Shown here piece by piece: positions 25,901-37,770 of a stretch of DNA of 64,000 nt. The position numbers and the translations under genes are program-made. Within the stretch, counting starts at the first letter, position 1, and every line of letters starts with the position of its first letter. The stretch lies in contig NC_089314.1 of NCBI RefSeq assembly GCF_036669915.1, forward strand, positions 8,608,958 to 8,672,957, given 5' to 3'. The notes beneath the pieces were generated by a model that did no database searches, was not told the DNA's origin, and saw nothing but the letters and a program-made list of their open reading frames with translations. The stretch is from Pocillopora verrucosa (Eukaryota > Cnidaria > Anthozoa > Scleractinia > Pocilloporidae).

Positions 25901-27257
25901 AGGGATGTTTTTGTAATATACCAAAAAATATAAGTTAATGAAATGTGATATACAATGTGTGTAATCAAAGACGAATTAAAGCACCAAAATTATTAAAAGG
26001 AGGGGAAACAAAGAAATAACTTCGTTCTTAAAGTGAAGGAACTAACTCTCCATGATACGTCAGTGTTCACTAAGTCAGTCTCCAATTATTATCACATTGT
26101 CGGGCATTGTGGCGCATTTTGGGGGCTAATTTGGTGAATTAGGCTCTTAGCGCGCTGAGATAAACCCATGAAAAGTGAGAATCAAACAATCGTACAGTCA
26201 ATTAACATCGAGAAGCCATTGCTACGTTAGCGCCGTTTTCCTGCAGCCTTGGTGAAAAAAATAAAAGCAAATTTGCGCATGAAAGCATGAAAACGAACAA
26301 AGATTGATATCCTATGGAAAGAAGTGCTCAGCTGCAGTGAAATGTGCTTGTTCGAACATTCAAAGTCGTCCGTTTCTTTCAAGAGAGGCTTCTGTAAATT
26401 ACGCCGCTTGTAGAAGTTCTGTGGTCGTCGGCGAAGTGCATGTAGGTTTGGCGGCTTCAAGCCAAACACGCTTAGTTGAACCAATTGTGCCAAACTGTCA
26501 GTTTAACGATACTTGTACAGTTAATTTCGACACCGACATTTATGGAATTTTCCTATCGTATGTTTTGAAATTCAAATGGCGATATTTCTCACCAGCTTCG
26601 CTCGATGGTGTATTAACAAAGCCAGAGATGCTCACATCATTTTTCAGATTTTTTTTGTTATCATATGTTTGGTTCTTATGTTTTTAATTCCCTCCAAAGT
26701 GGGCATTGTTATGTCCAGGGGCCGTTCCTAAAGCACGAATTAACCCTTTCCGAGCGACTCGGGCTAAAATTAGTCTGAGTCGGTCCTAAAACGTATTTAT
26801 GTCCGCCATCATAAATGTTATTAGTTGTAGTATCTACAGACTTTGCAATCTCCTCCATGTGGTATAAATTATAATTTTTTGAAATGCGCAGTTAACCTTC
26901 AAACTTGTTTATATATTTTTTTTTGAAGGACTTGAGTTTGCATACTCACAGGCTCCCGAGTACCTTAAGGGAGTGATCATGGGTGTGTTCCTCGCAGCCA
27001 CCGGTGTTGGTGGTTACCTTGCAAATCTTCTAGTTGCTGTTGTCAACAGCGATTGGTACCCTGAGAAGGATCCTAACCAAGGCCACATGGAGTACTTCTT
27101 CTTCCTGTTGTCTGGTTTGATGATGCTAAATTTTCTGTTATTCCTATACATTGCGTCTTCATACAAGTACAAAGTATCGGCTCAGCTAGGTGACGAGAGT
27201 GAGAAAGAACAGCTTGAGCATGAACTAACTGTTAGTACTCAATCTATGCGATGCTGA
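22930..27257 (+). CDS. Copy D: intact SLC15A4-like peptide/histidine transporter
   Basis: Exons 22930-23215, 23768-24435, 25213-25600 and 26929-27257 (1671 nt, 556 residues), phases 1, 0, 1. The ATG at 22930 aligns with copies A and C. ESCER at 58-62 retains ExxER. Dileucine ERAPLI is at 9-14. GGWLADAYLGRFNTIYG, APFGADQ and WYYWFINTGG mark TM2-TM5; KPPVGSQLTE and GGWMDGAKSRFGGKF mark the central loop. TM10 Glu is kept (GIGEVLAAIAG). Exon 3 begins with Ile where other copies have Met, showing that Met is not a start. A lumenal loop carries an NAS sequon. AATAAA follows at 27350. D faces C head to head and E tail to tail. A diverged copy of its 3' region lies at 46083-47300. It is the most distinct intact member of the left half. 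Confidence 0.93.
25750..26010. repeat. Copy D intron 3 segment duplicated at 46083
   Basis: The stretch with CAATATTTCGGCTTTTCAAG recurs at 46083-46340 with small differences. The rest of intron 3 to 26928 holds no gene; an open stretch at 26304-26687 has no recognisable protein. Confidence 0.7.
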
Positions 27258-27349
27258 TCGCTTTATGTCTGCATGCCTCAGCTAAGCTAAGGGGCAGAGT
27301 AGTTAGTTTTGTCTGTATTTCCGCATTGTTCACCGAACGAACCTTTCCG

Positions 27350-27355
27350 AATAAA
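27350..27355 (+). terminator. Polyadenylation signal of copy D
   Basis: AATAAA 93 nt after the stop codon, in the expected place for a short 3'UTR. Confidence 0.5.
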
Positions 27356-27959
27356 GCGCCAACGGGAAGCGAAGCTTCCCATGCGAGGGGTGAGAAAAAT
27401 AATAGGTAATAGCGCTAGAAGTCTTTCTAAAGAACTGTAAGTGGATTTTTGTCACTTGATGAAGATTTCAAGAGACGCATCTGTCTGATAACCAATCAAC
27501 AGGACTGCTATTGCGCGATAAATTAACTGGTAATACAGTCAAAGGTAATTCCTCATCTCCACGTGGCCGCAGATTCTGCATGATCTGCACCCCTAAATGT
27601 AAGAAGGTTTAAATAGAAAAGTGATAGTGTGAATTTATTTCATCTATCGCAAAAAGTCTACGCAGACCGATCGGACTCGTATTGCTTTTTTTCAGTGATA
27701 AAGGCTAATTACTCATTATGTGTTTGAAAGTAATTAATTTGGCTGAAGGTACAATTTGCGGTAAGGGTTTAGTCAAAAGATTAATATGAATTAGGATAAA
27801 CAGGAGCCCATTACTTGATGAGCTACTTCATAAAAAAATCAATAGTTAGATAAAGTACTTCAGTTTTAGCACCTGAAACAAGAAGTATGCATCTAAGATA
27901 AGTACATCCACATGTTTGTCGACCATTGTTAGTATTTCAGTTTTGTAACATAAAACCCA

Positions 27960-28290
27960 TATATATATAATTTCACTACTGCCTTGGTAGTGTTCATTAC
28001 TGCGAAAATAGCTTTCATATCCATTCCATAAACCGTAGTTCCATGATATATGATTTTCATACATCCACAGTCATCGGTTCATCACCTCACGGGTTTACGA
28101 CGAACCAACATAATGACGGCGACAATAATGGCTTGTGAATTCAGTTGATTATGCACTGGTATCGCATAGGTAATGGGTTCAAATCCCGTAATGGCCTGAA
28201 TTTTTTTCAGGCCTTACTTTCACTACTGCTTAAGTAGTGGTCATTACTGCGAAGATCGCTTTCATATTCATTCCCGTACGAAACTAGGTT
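27960..28290 (+). mobile_element. tRNA-derived SINE copy
   Basis: Box B-like GGGTTCAAATCCCG at about 28174-28187 is followed by the GGCCTGAATTTTTTTCAGGCC and ACTTTCACTACTGCTTAAGT tail seen inverted at 19540-20060. The start is diverged. A partial tail copy precedes it at about 27968-28040. Confidence 0.6.
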
Positions 28291-28670
28291 AGAAAAATCC
28301 TTTTTCTTTTCAGGGAAGTATTTAACAAAATTACCGCAGATGGGTGAGGTTTTTCATCTATTCATCTAGACGTCCACCCATACAGTTTTCTTTTTTGCCT
28401 TGCTTCTGGAAACTTATATATCAGTATGTCAAGATTTCGACCCATTACAATTTTGCCTCTATGTCTACGAGTTCGCCCTATTAAAAACAAAAACTTCGCC
28501 TCGGCGTTGCCAATTCGCCTGCGAATTTTTGAACTTGTTTCCATGAGGCAGAACGTGTTCAGTTTCCAACTTATAAAGATCTTTACCAAGACGGTCAAAC
28601 TGTCATAATTTTATTCAAACTCCATATTTGAGCATGGTTTGTGATTAAAACTGGCCTATTTTATACATTT

Positions 28671-28877
28671 AACCCTTTAACTCCCACGATCTGATTGTTA
28701 ATTCTCCCCTCTAGCTGCTACGCATTTCCTTGTAAATTAGTTATGAGAATTTGGTGTTAGATCAAGATGAAAACTTTAACCTGATAAGTCTGAGTATTCT
28801 CATTACCTTTTTGCGGAATAATGTATGGATGTTATTGGGAGAAGTTATGTGTTAATCACTTCTGGGAGTTAAAGGGT
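28671..28877. mobile_element. MITE, TTAACCCTTTAACTCCC family, near-complete
   Basis: Ends are CCCTTTAACTCCCA and TGGGAGTTAAAGGG-like inverted repeats, about 207 bp apart, with TTAA on the left flank. TTAA targets and CCC termini resemble piggyBac-type MITEs; the class is inference. Internal landmarks are GCTGCTACGCATTTCC and GAATTTGGTGTTAGAT. Confidence 0.7.
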
Positions 28878-31087
28878 GCAATGGTAATTTCATGGTGGAA
28901 GCAATGACTTCTTCTTTGTCTCCGCCAAAGCCATATCAAGATCAGCAATGATGAGCGTGGGTAGTAAAAGCTTAAGAAGTTTTGCCCTTTTCTCGTAAAG
29001 GCTAGACCTCTGAGCGAAGTAATATAAGCCTTCCTACTACTGCTACCTTTTTTTATATATATAAATTAGCCTACAAGTATGTTTTTCATTAAGTCTGTCT
29101 GACGAGTGCGTAAGCACGAAACTTAGAGTTACAGGGAATCATGCGTGTTTCGTTTAAGTCATTTTGAACTTTACTACTATTTCCCACAATTAAGCCTTCC
29201 TACTATAATCATAACTATTATAGTTTCCTAAAATGTGATTGGTGCATTAGCTGCTTTATTTTTCACTAATCATTCTGCTCAGTTGTAATCGGACAGTGTA
29301 ATCGTACAGTTGGCTGTAATCCTACACCTGTAATCGGAACGGTTTTCCGAGAGCGAGGTTTGAGAAAGACTGTAAGCTTTGAGGAACATACCTAGATAAT
29401 GCTCAAGGACAAATATAGCATGCTTTCGGGGAAAACAGAGTTTATTGTGTTTTCTATCCTTCAAATATTTTGCAACGTGTGTGAAGAAAAAAAAATGTTT
29501 TCGTAGTGTTTGCTGCAAGGCGTGTTTTCTTTTCAGTGTTCTCTGGCACAACTATATGAACAAACAAATATTTCCCTTCTTGACGAGAACCATCAAATTT
29601 TCTGTCATATTGAATTAAATTAAGTCACGTAATGCGCTTAGACCAATTACGCGCGAGCAAAAATATGCAATGTATCATAATTAGGGGTAACCAGCAATGG
29701 ACTTGCTTTGCAAGGGTTAGTAAACGCATTACTAATCCCTTCATGGCAGGGAAAGCGGAATGGGCTCCAGCTGGATGGGCTACTTGGCTCACCGATTTTT
29801 AAATCATGAGAATGAGTACCGACAGAAGTCCTGTTACCAATTAATCATAACCGTTTCAATTTCCGAAACAACCAATACGACAAAAATCTCCGGTAGAGAC
29901 AATGTCTAAAATAAAAAAAAATTCCTCCATTTTGGAAATTTCCCAGTTTATGTTTTTCAGGGTAAGTGGTTGTTGCTGTGATTATTGTGATTAATTCTGT
30001 GCATAGTGGATTTAGCTGAGTAGGCTTAGTATGATTGCCTGCCTCAACTGTTCGCATCTAATAGCAGATATTGTGTGCGCTTTTGCCGCTTGGTGGTCTC
30101 CAATTTCTACGAGCGCGTCAAAGACCACCGGCATCTGTGGCTGATCATGGCTGCCACATGTGGCCACAAAAACCAAAATGAGGCGATCAGTCACAAAGAC
30201 ATAAAGCTGCTGAATATTGAGCAGTATTCGATAGTTAGTTTAACTGAGCTCATGTTCACAATTACATCCAGAAGGTCTTGACAACTCATCATTTGACCAT
30301 CCAGAGCCAGATTGTTTGTCGACCTGTGAGATTTTTCACCGGGCGTTTGTAATACAACAATGCAATTAGAAAGCAAATAATGATGCAAAACTAAATCTCA
30401 ATCATGGAGCTCTGCTTTATTCTATGTGGAGACCATCGTTGAAGGAGCAGTTGACAGAATCATGACTAGATTTCAGTCGTATTTGCCGAACGAAAACTTG
30501 GTTACTGTAAAGAAACTAGATTGCAGGAATTTACGAAGCTCCCCTTAAATACTCGCCTTTAGAATTACCTCAACTCGTTACATCAGTATGCATATTCTCC
30601 ATACTGTCCTCTATGCATATCCTGAGGTGCCGACAAGGAGAATTTGTTTAACAATCAAGAGCTTCTTCAGTTGGTGATCATTTTCCTTTACTTTCGTGAC
30701 CTTAATGTGTGATTTGGGGCTGATATTGTAAAGAGAATTCACATGCTAGTCACTTTTCAGGGATCGAAAGCTAAAGACCTCAAAAACTACCTCGAAGGTA
30801 GAAGCAGAAGAAAATCTCACCAACTCAGTATTCATTTCACGCTCATTCCTTTTTGTTGCTTATTAAGATTATTTACTTCTTACTATTTATATAGCTGGGG
30901 TTTCGAAAACTGCCAATGTCCAAAAACTAAATTGAATTATTGACTTCCGAAGTATTATGTTAAAAAAGATGCTTTAACCGCATTTGCGCTACTTTCAAAG
31001 TTCAGCCCAATTCGCCAAAAACGTCATTGCTACTGACATAGCAACAACAAATTTAATCGGCATGACGGGAAAATGCTGACACATCAC
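28878..31087. other. Intergenic DNA between convergent copies D and E
   Basis: No gene recognised. Positions 28890-29310 match 47010-47290 downstream of copy F. A dispersed repeat of the ATCAGTATGC family lies at about 30583-30775. Confidence 0.6.
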
Positions 31088-34000
31088 TTACACACGCACG
31101 GATGATACAGTTAATTCGTTGTATTCTTGGCCTTTTTCTGTCTCCTCACTTTGTTGAGGCGATCCTTTGTATTCGTATGAAGATGCAATAAACAGGAAAA
31201 ACAAAAAATCCAGCATCATCAGAACAGTTACCAGAAAGAAGAAGTACTCAAAATGACCTCTGTTAGGATCTTTCTCAGGATACCAATCACTATTACCTCC
31301 CGATGTAACGATAGCAACAAGAAGGTTTGCAAGGAAGCTTCCGAGTCCCCAAGCAGCCATGTAAAGGGCCATGAAAACTCCCTTGAGGTACTCAGGAGCC
31401 TGTGAGTATGCAAACTCAAGTCCTGCAAAACAAGTAAAAAAATTTCAAGGTGAACTTTGCATTTCCACAAATATTGAGCAGTGGTGGAGCCAGAGGGAGA
31501 ATCAAATGGGTCCAAACTAGTCTTGTACCCAGACCTTCTACGGCCAAGCGGACTAGTCTCGTACACAGACCTTCCTTGGCCAAGCGGTTGTAATTACATT
31601 TCATTTGCAGTTACACTTTGATATTGAAAAGGGAGTTGCATAATCTATGAGATGGGGTAGACATGAGAAGCAAAAATGCTTAGTCCTTTCGCTCTTACAT
31701 CAGCAAACATATCTTCGATAGTACTCTCCATAAATGTCCTAAGTTGCTGGAAAAGAGAAATTGTTTGACAATCAAGAGTTCCTTTAGTCGGTGACAAGAG
31801 AAAAAAAAAACTGAGTTCAGTTCATACTCTCCTGTTGGTGATCATTTCCTTTATTCTCATGACCTTGATGATTGATTTAGGGTTGATTTGGCAGGAGAAA
31901 TTAGATGCTAGTCACTCTAAGGAGTCAAAGGGGTTAGATTGTTTTAATTCTGAAGGATTCTTTTGTAGACGAACGCTGTATCAACTTATATGATCATGAT
32001 ACTTAATTGTTGTAGAAAATAAATGATCCATTTAAAAGAGTAAGATGAAAAATGAAACAAATTCATTTATGGGGTCAATTTCGTAATGCGTAAGCTGTTT
32101 CTACAACCTACTGTGGTGACTACATTTATTCAGCAATAACAATGATAAAAAAAATTGCAAACCTGTGATGTTCGCTAACACTTCACTAACTCCAATCAAC
32201 AAGAACTCTGGTGCCTGCCAGAAAACACTGAAACATGAAGCATCGTGAACTTCCCCAAAAATGGTCTGTCTACAAACATCACCAGCTTCCCATACTTCCC
32301 GTCGTTTTGTCTCAACGAGTCCAGCCACAAGCATTGACGCTGCTGATAACAGGAAGCCCACACCTATGCGCCGCAGGGGTGTCACCTTTATGCCAACTCG
32401 CTCAAGAAGAGGATAGATACCATGTTCCATGAGGGGAGCTAGTACAAGAACGATCACTATGTCAAAAACCTCCAAAGACGCTGCTGGTAAGGTAAAACTT
32501 CCAAATTGTAGCCTCATGAAGGTACCTTGGATAAGGAATGTTGTACCCATCTAGAGAAAGAGAGAGAGGATATCATGCGAATGAATTCGTGCATACCAGG
32601 CAAGAAAAAGAAAATGCAATGTTTCGATTTGGAAGGAAAGAACGGTGTAGGTAAAAAGAAAACCCCTTTACTATGGGCAGCGACAAAGACGAAACATCTC
32701 CTTAAAACCTCAGCACATTTTCCAGTAAAAAGGTATTGAGAAGGATGCTATATTCTTGCATTGCCTCTTCTCACCCTGGAGTCAAACCTGACACTATTTT
32801 AGAGTCGGGGGGGGGGGGGGGAAGGGGGACACTATAATAATGTTTGAAACAATGAACTTTAGAGAGCCATGAACTGAATGCTTCCAGACGGCCCCCCTGT
32901 CCTTCTGCCCATTCTACAATCAGAGCTGGATGAAGAAAGCTGAGTCTGATCCAAACTAAGTGAATGGCTGAATTCAAATGAACTGCGCATGTAAGATATC
33001 GTTGTATACACTGCCAGCTACCTGTAGACTGACCACATTAGTAAATACAAAATAGTTATGGTTAACACTTTGACCCCTATGAGTGGTTAACATCTTATTT
33101 CTCCTTAAAATGTCACCCCTGAATCACTCATTAAGGTCAAGAGAATCAAGGAAATGATCACCAACTAACAAAGATTTTGATTGTTTAGCAAATTCTCCTA
33201 GTCAGTGCCCTAGGAAATGTATAGAGAACAGTATGGTAAATGCATGCATTAGGGAATAGAGGGTTAGGGTAGAAAAACCTCACCTGAGAGAAAATTACGA
33301 AGTAGACGCTGAATGTAAAATACACTGGTACTACTCTCAATAATGCCTTCACGTCTTCAACCTGGGCATCACTGAAACTTCCGCCAAATCTTATCTTTGC
33401 TCCATCCATCCAGCGACTTGTGTTCTTTCTTCGTTTTTTTATACCTTCCCATAGAATTTTTGCAGTTTCCGTCAGCTGGCTACGACGTGGAGGCTTTACC
33501 ACGTACTTGCTACGACGGGCAACAAATGCAACCAGAGCAAGGAATATTGTACCAATTAAGATGGCATAACCAAAGAAAACGTCCGATTGCTGGACCCACA
33601 CTATTACTGTATAAGCTATTAAGGCTCCAATGTTTATAAACCAGTAAAACCAGCTATAAAAGGTCTGGACAGCTCTTGGACCATCCTGTTTCAACTGATC
33701 TGCTCCAAAGGCTAACACATTGGCTTTGATTCCTCCCGTGCAAAATGCTATAATCCCAAGGGCCACGACAAAGTACACCGTTCTCGCTGTTTCATCAAAC
33801 TCTACCCCCAGTAGATCGTCAGGCATTGATGCTGCAGCCAGAAGCACGACTCCAACTAAATACAATAAAGAGCTTCCATAAATGGTGTTAAACCGACCGA
33901 AGTAAGTGTCAGCGAGCCATTCTCCGAGTAAAGGAGTAAGATAGCACATTCCTATGAAAAGGAAAATAATAAAATGACAGTCGAAACTATGCCTTAAGGC

Positions 34001-35489
34001 ATCTTTTCAAAATCTTGTTCTTTAAAACTTTCCCCCTCCCTTCCCCGGTGATAGCTCGTTAAAGAAGGTTCAGTCCGGAAGGGCCGGGTGCAGTAATTGT
34101 TGTAGCGAACGCACCGATAGATTTTCAAATTTTAACGAACAAATAAACAAAGGTACGTGAAAATCAAACGAAGAAAGGACAACATGAACACACCTGACGG
34201 CTAGGATAATTGTATGATACGACACAGAGACAGTTCTGATTGTCAATTAGTTGGCGCGAAAACTTTTTGAATAGAAAGTTTTTAAATTGTTATCTATACA
34301 TTTCCTTTGGTACTTTTCTCAGGTGACTAGGAGAACTTGCTGAACAGTCATGAGCTTATTAAAATATTGATCTTTACCTTTATTCTTTAGACCTCAATGT
34401 TTAATTCGCTAGTGTTAATGTAAGGAAAACTAAGATGTTGGATACTCCAAGGGGTAAACAAGTTAGGGGACATCAAGCAATTTTGGGAGACGAAAAAGCA
34501 TAAATTTTCCTTATCGTCCCAGGAAGGACTGTTGTCGGTAGTGGTGACAGACGTTCCCAGAACCTTTAGGGAAGTTGTCGTCAGAGTTCAGTGAGGAGTT
34601 GTCAGACAGTTTACTGTTTTAAGCCTGGATCGTTTTCACTGATCAGTCAGTTCTACCGTGATCCTGTCGGCTGGAAGACTCGAGTGGCCTAAATAGGTCG
34701 TGATTGGTAAGTATCGATCTATCAGGGAGTATAAGCGTTCTCCTCCTTTCGTTCGCTGTTTAACCATCTTAAATAAGTGTTGATCGAAGATCAGACTACT
34801 CGATGAATTGTCATTACCCTTAGGTTCAAACCAGTATAACGCAGGAAAAATCAAACAGCAACAACAATAGCAATATTTGAATCTTTCATTGGCACAGTCA
34901 GATTTAACCGAGACATTACAGCAATTTTCAATTGAGTGTTAAAAGTATTCTGGGTTTTGCTTCGGTATTCCCTGTGCTTGGTTCATAAAACTAATCGCGT
35001 CTCTTTCCGAACCAATTCGAAGAAAAATTAAAACCAATTACGACTTAGTCGTCCACGTTTTCCTGCACTATAGGTAGTTTGGATGTTTTTACTCATTGCC
35101 TCTTTGGGGTATTTTCCTCTCTTCTTATCGGTTCGTTTGGTTTGGTTTTAAGACACTCAATTGAAAGGCGCTCTAACTTCTAAATAATTTTATGATGATA
35201 GCGTGAACCAACCTTGTAACGAGAGGGCGATTGTCGACGGCCATGGCGAGTCAAGTTTTAACACATTCCTACAAAATAACAACAAATTTGCAACAACTCC
35301 AAAGAGGGTCAAGCGCTCACACAACTTCATTACTAGAATACATATTGCGTTCACAACCCTTTGCCGACGACTCAAGCTGCTATGAAGGAAGAAGGCACCT
35401 GTCTCCACATCATTCCAACGGTGCCCGTGATCTTGTTCTTTTAGGATTAACAGAGAGCGTTCGGACATTGAATCCTCTTTGGCTGACAT
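31088..35489 (-). CDS. Copy E: open SLC15A4-like transporter with altered coupling motif
   Basis: Exons on the minus strand are 35213-35489, 33284-33951, 32163-32550 and 31088-31422 (1668 nt, 555 residues), all splice sites canonical and no frame break. Residues 55-59 read KLCER: the first Glu of ExxER is Lys (AAG). Other changes at normally invariant places are GEWLAD for GGWLAD, LAFGADQ for SPFGADQ, KPPRRSQL for KPPGGSQL and TSRWMDGAK for TGGWMDGAK. The second PTR2 signature (WFYWFINIG) and TM10 Glu (VSEVLANITG) are kept. Dileucine ERSLLI lies at 10-15. TM count and length are normal. A 5'UTR acceptor (TTTATTCTGCAG) precedes the start. Either a diverged transporter with different coupling or an early pseudogene; the open frame favours the former. 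Confidence 0.88.
31690..31935. repeat. Dispersed repeat in copy E intron 3
   Basis: Member of the ATCAGTATGC/AGGAGAAATTAGATGCTAGT family ending near AGTCAAAGGGGTTA, with a small A-rich insertion at about 31800. An inverted relative lies in intron 2 at about 33060-33240, and a G15 homopolymer at 32807-32821. Confidence 0.55.
33952..35212. other. Copy E intron 1
   Basis: No gene, RNA or recognised element; only weak similarity to the dispersed repeat family at about 34285-34450. Confidence 0.6.
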
Positions 35490-35689
35490 TCTATATTTAC
35501 CTAAACAAAATTATTCTGCAGAATAAAACAAGAGAATGAGAATTGTGTTGAATCAGTCCTGTGTAAACGTGTTAGTGATCAGTGTAACTTCTCGATCCCG
35601 GGATATCTCAAACATTCTGCTTTGCGAACCATAGGCAAAGTACTTTATAAGCATGAAATTCCTAGAGGTGTATGCGTAGCCGAGAGAAA

Positions 35690-37770
35690 CTCAAACCAAT
35701 TTTACGTTTCTCATCTCGATATACCCACAGTTTAAGTATGAATCAATTGTTCCATAACATTTTTTACGCATTCGAATGAGTGTTGTTTTCCCATATATCA
35801 AAATTATAAGAAACTCAGTGCCAAGTTAACCTTGATAAACCATCTTTTTTTCTGCCAAAACAGGCGCTTACAAGATTAGAACAGTTACATAAATTTTCAA
35901 CAAACAAAAAAAAAAACTAATGATAGATGCATATTGAAATTAAATCATGCTTCATATCCCGATGAACGCGCGATGACGTTTCTACGATTGCAGCATTTAG
36001 CCTCCGCCCTCTGAGAAACCATCTACATTTAACTCTGACAAAGATAGTAAATTTTGAGTTCGACAATGAAGTACAACAAGAGGTGTTTTGGTCTGCGTTC
36101 TCTCCTATCCTATTAATTTATCTTGACATGATGCCATCCTTTGGACATCCAGCTCATTGGTTGAAACGCGTGTCACGCCTGTATTGGAATATCTTGAGGT
36201 TGTTGATTACATTATATTCAATTCTTGTCACGCAATCCATGACTTACCCGGTGCACTTCTTGGTGAAAATTAAAGGCAATAAAGAATTAATTTTTTCCGA
36301 ATTCAACAATAAAATGCTAAGGGGGGAGGACGGAGGTGAAATGTTACCGGGTAACTGCCCTTGGACATCTTTCATGTAAAATGTTACAGAAGGGTAGTTT
36401 GATAAATAAATTAAAAATGTACTTTAACAAACACGAAATTATAAATGGATAAAATTATCTCATACAAGAGAGTCACAAGAGAACCAACCTATATTCAATT
36501 CTTGTCACGCAATCCATTCCTCAAAGCGGGCATGACTTAACCGGCGCACTTCTTAGTGAAAACTAAAAGCAATAAATAATTAATTTTTTTCGAATTCAAC
36601 GATAAAATGCTAAGGGGAGAGGGCGGAGGCTAAATGTTACTGGGTACCTGCCCTTCGACATTTTTCATGTAAAATGTTACAGAAGGGGAGTTTGATAAAT
36701 AAACTTAAAATGTACTTTAACAAACACGAAATTATGAGTGGATAAAACTATCCCAAACAGGAAAACCAACCCACACGATTTGAAAAATATCCCCATAAAC
36801 TCACCAGCACTTGTCAGTGCAATGTGAACGTCTTATTGAGGGTCAAAAAATATCCAACGCCAAATGCTTACCCAAATCACGAAGAAAAAAATGTCAGTTG
36901 ATACCGACTAAGTATGTGAAATTCCGAAAAGAAACAAAATTGAAATTTCAATTTTCTAGCTATTCTACTTATCATGTGAGGGTCACGACAATTACTTTCT
37001 GAGAATTGTCAAACGACAATTACTTTCTGAGAATTGTCAAACTAAGTGAAGTAATTGGCTATAAATGTAGCCGAGAGAAACTTGAAACGAAATTGGCGTT
37101 TCATATTTCGATATACCCACAGTTTACGTCTGAACTTATTCTTAAACCATAACATTTTTTACGCATTCGTTTGAGTGTTGTTTTCCAATATATCAAAATG
37201 ATGAGGAACTCAGTGCTTAGTTAACCTTGATAAATCATCTTTTTTTCCAAAATAGGCGCTATAGAGACAAGAATAGTTACATAAATTTTCAACGAACAAA
37301 AAACCACAACAATGTTAGATGCATATTGAAATTAAATCATGCTTCATATCTCATGAACACACAATGACGTTTCTGAGATTACAGCATTTAGCCTCAGCCT
37401 TCTGGGAAACCATATACATTATTATAAATTCTGAGCTCGACAATGAAGTAGAGGAAGAGGTTTTCCTCGTCTACCTTCCCTCCTTCTTTATTGACCTTTC
37501 AACTCCCAAGATCTCATTAATAATTCTCCTTACTGTCCACCATTCATTTCTTATGATGTCAATTTGGAGAATTTGGTATTGGATCGATGAATAATCCTCT
37601 AATTGATATTTTACTTTATTCTCATCACGTCTTTGCTTAATGTTGTATTGATATTGTAAGGAGAAATTCTCTCTTAGTCACTCATGGGAGTTAAAAGGTT
37701 AATTTATCTTGTCATGATGCTATCCTTAAGACATCCAGCTCATTGGTTGAAACTTGAGTAACGCCTGTGT
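35690..37770. repeat. Duplicated block between copies E and F
   Basis: About 35690-36190 recurs at about 37060-37770 in the same orientation (landmarks GATATACCCACAGTTTA, AACCTTGATAAA, GACATCCAGCTCATTGGTTG). Between them a 277-bp unit is tandemly doubled (36213-36488 and 36490-36765), and a 27-bp repeat (GACAATTACTTTCTGAGAAT) is doubled near 36986-37042. No coding content. Confidence 0.75.
37495..37698. mobile_element. MITE inserted into the second block copy
   Basis: CCTTTCAACTCCC at the left and GGGAGTTAAAAGG at the right bound a 204-bp element. Flanks are TTGA and TTAA. The first block copy (near 36112) has an uninterrupted CTATTAATTTATC, so this is a clear filled/empty pair and shows the TTAA target. 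Confidence 0.75.

Noticed and set aside
26304..26687. A 127-residue frame in copy D intron 3
   Set aside because: No recognisable domain, no splice or conservation support, and it lies between two well-defined exons.
32807..32821. G15 run as a regulatory or quadruplex element
   Set aside because: A single homopolymer in an intron; most likely a simple repeat and prone to sequencing error.
31088..35489. Copy E as a plain pseudogene
   Set aside because: All four exons, splice sites and the full frame are intact; only motif substitutions are unusual.
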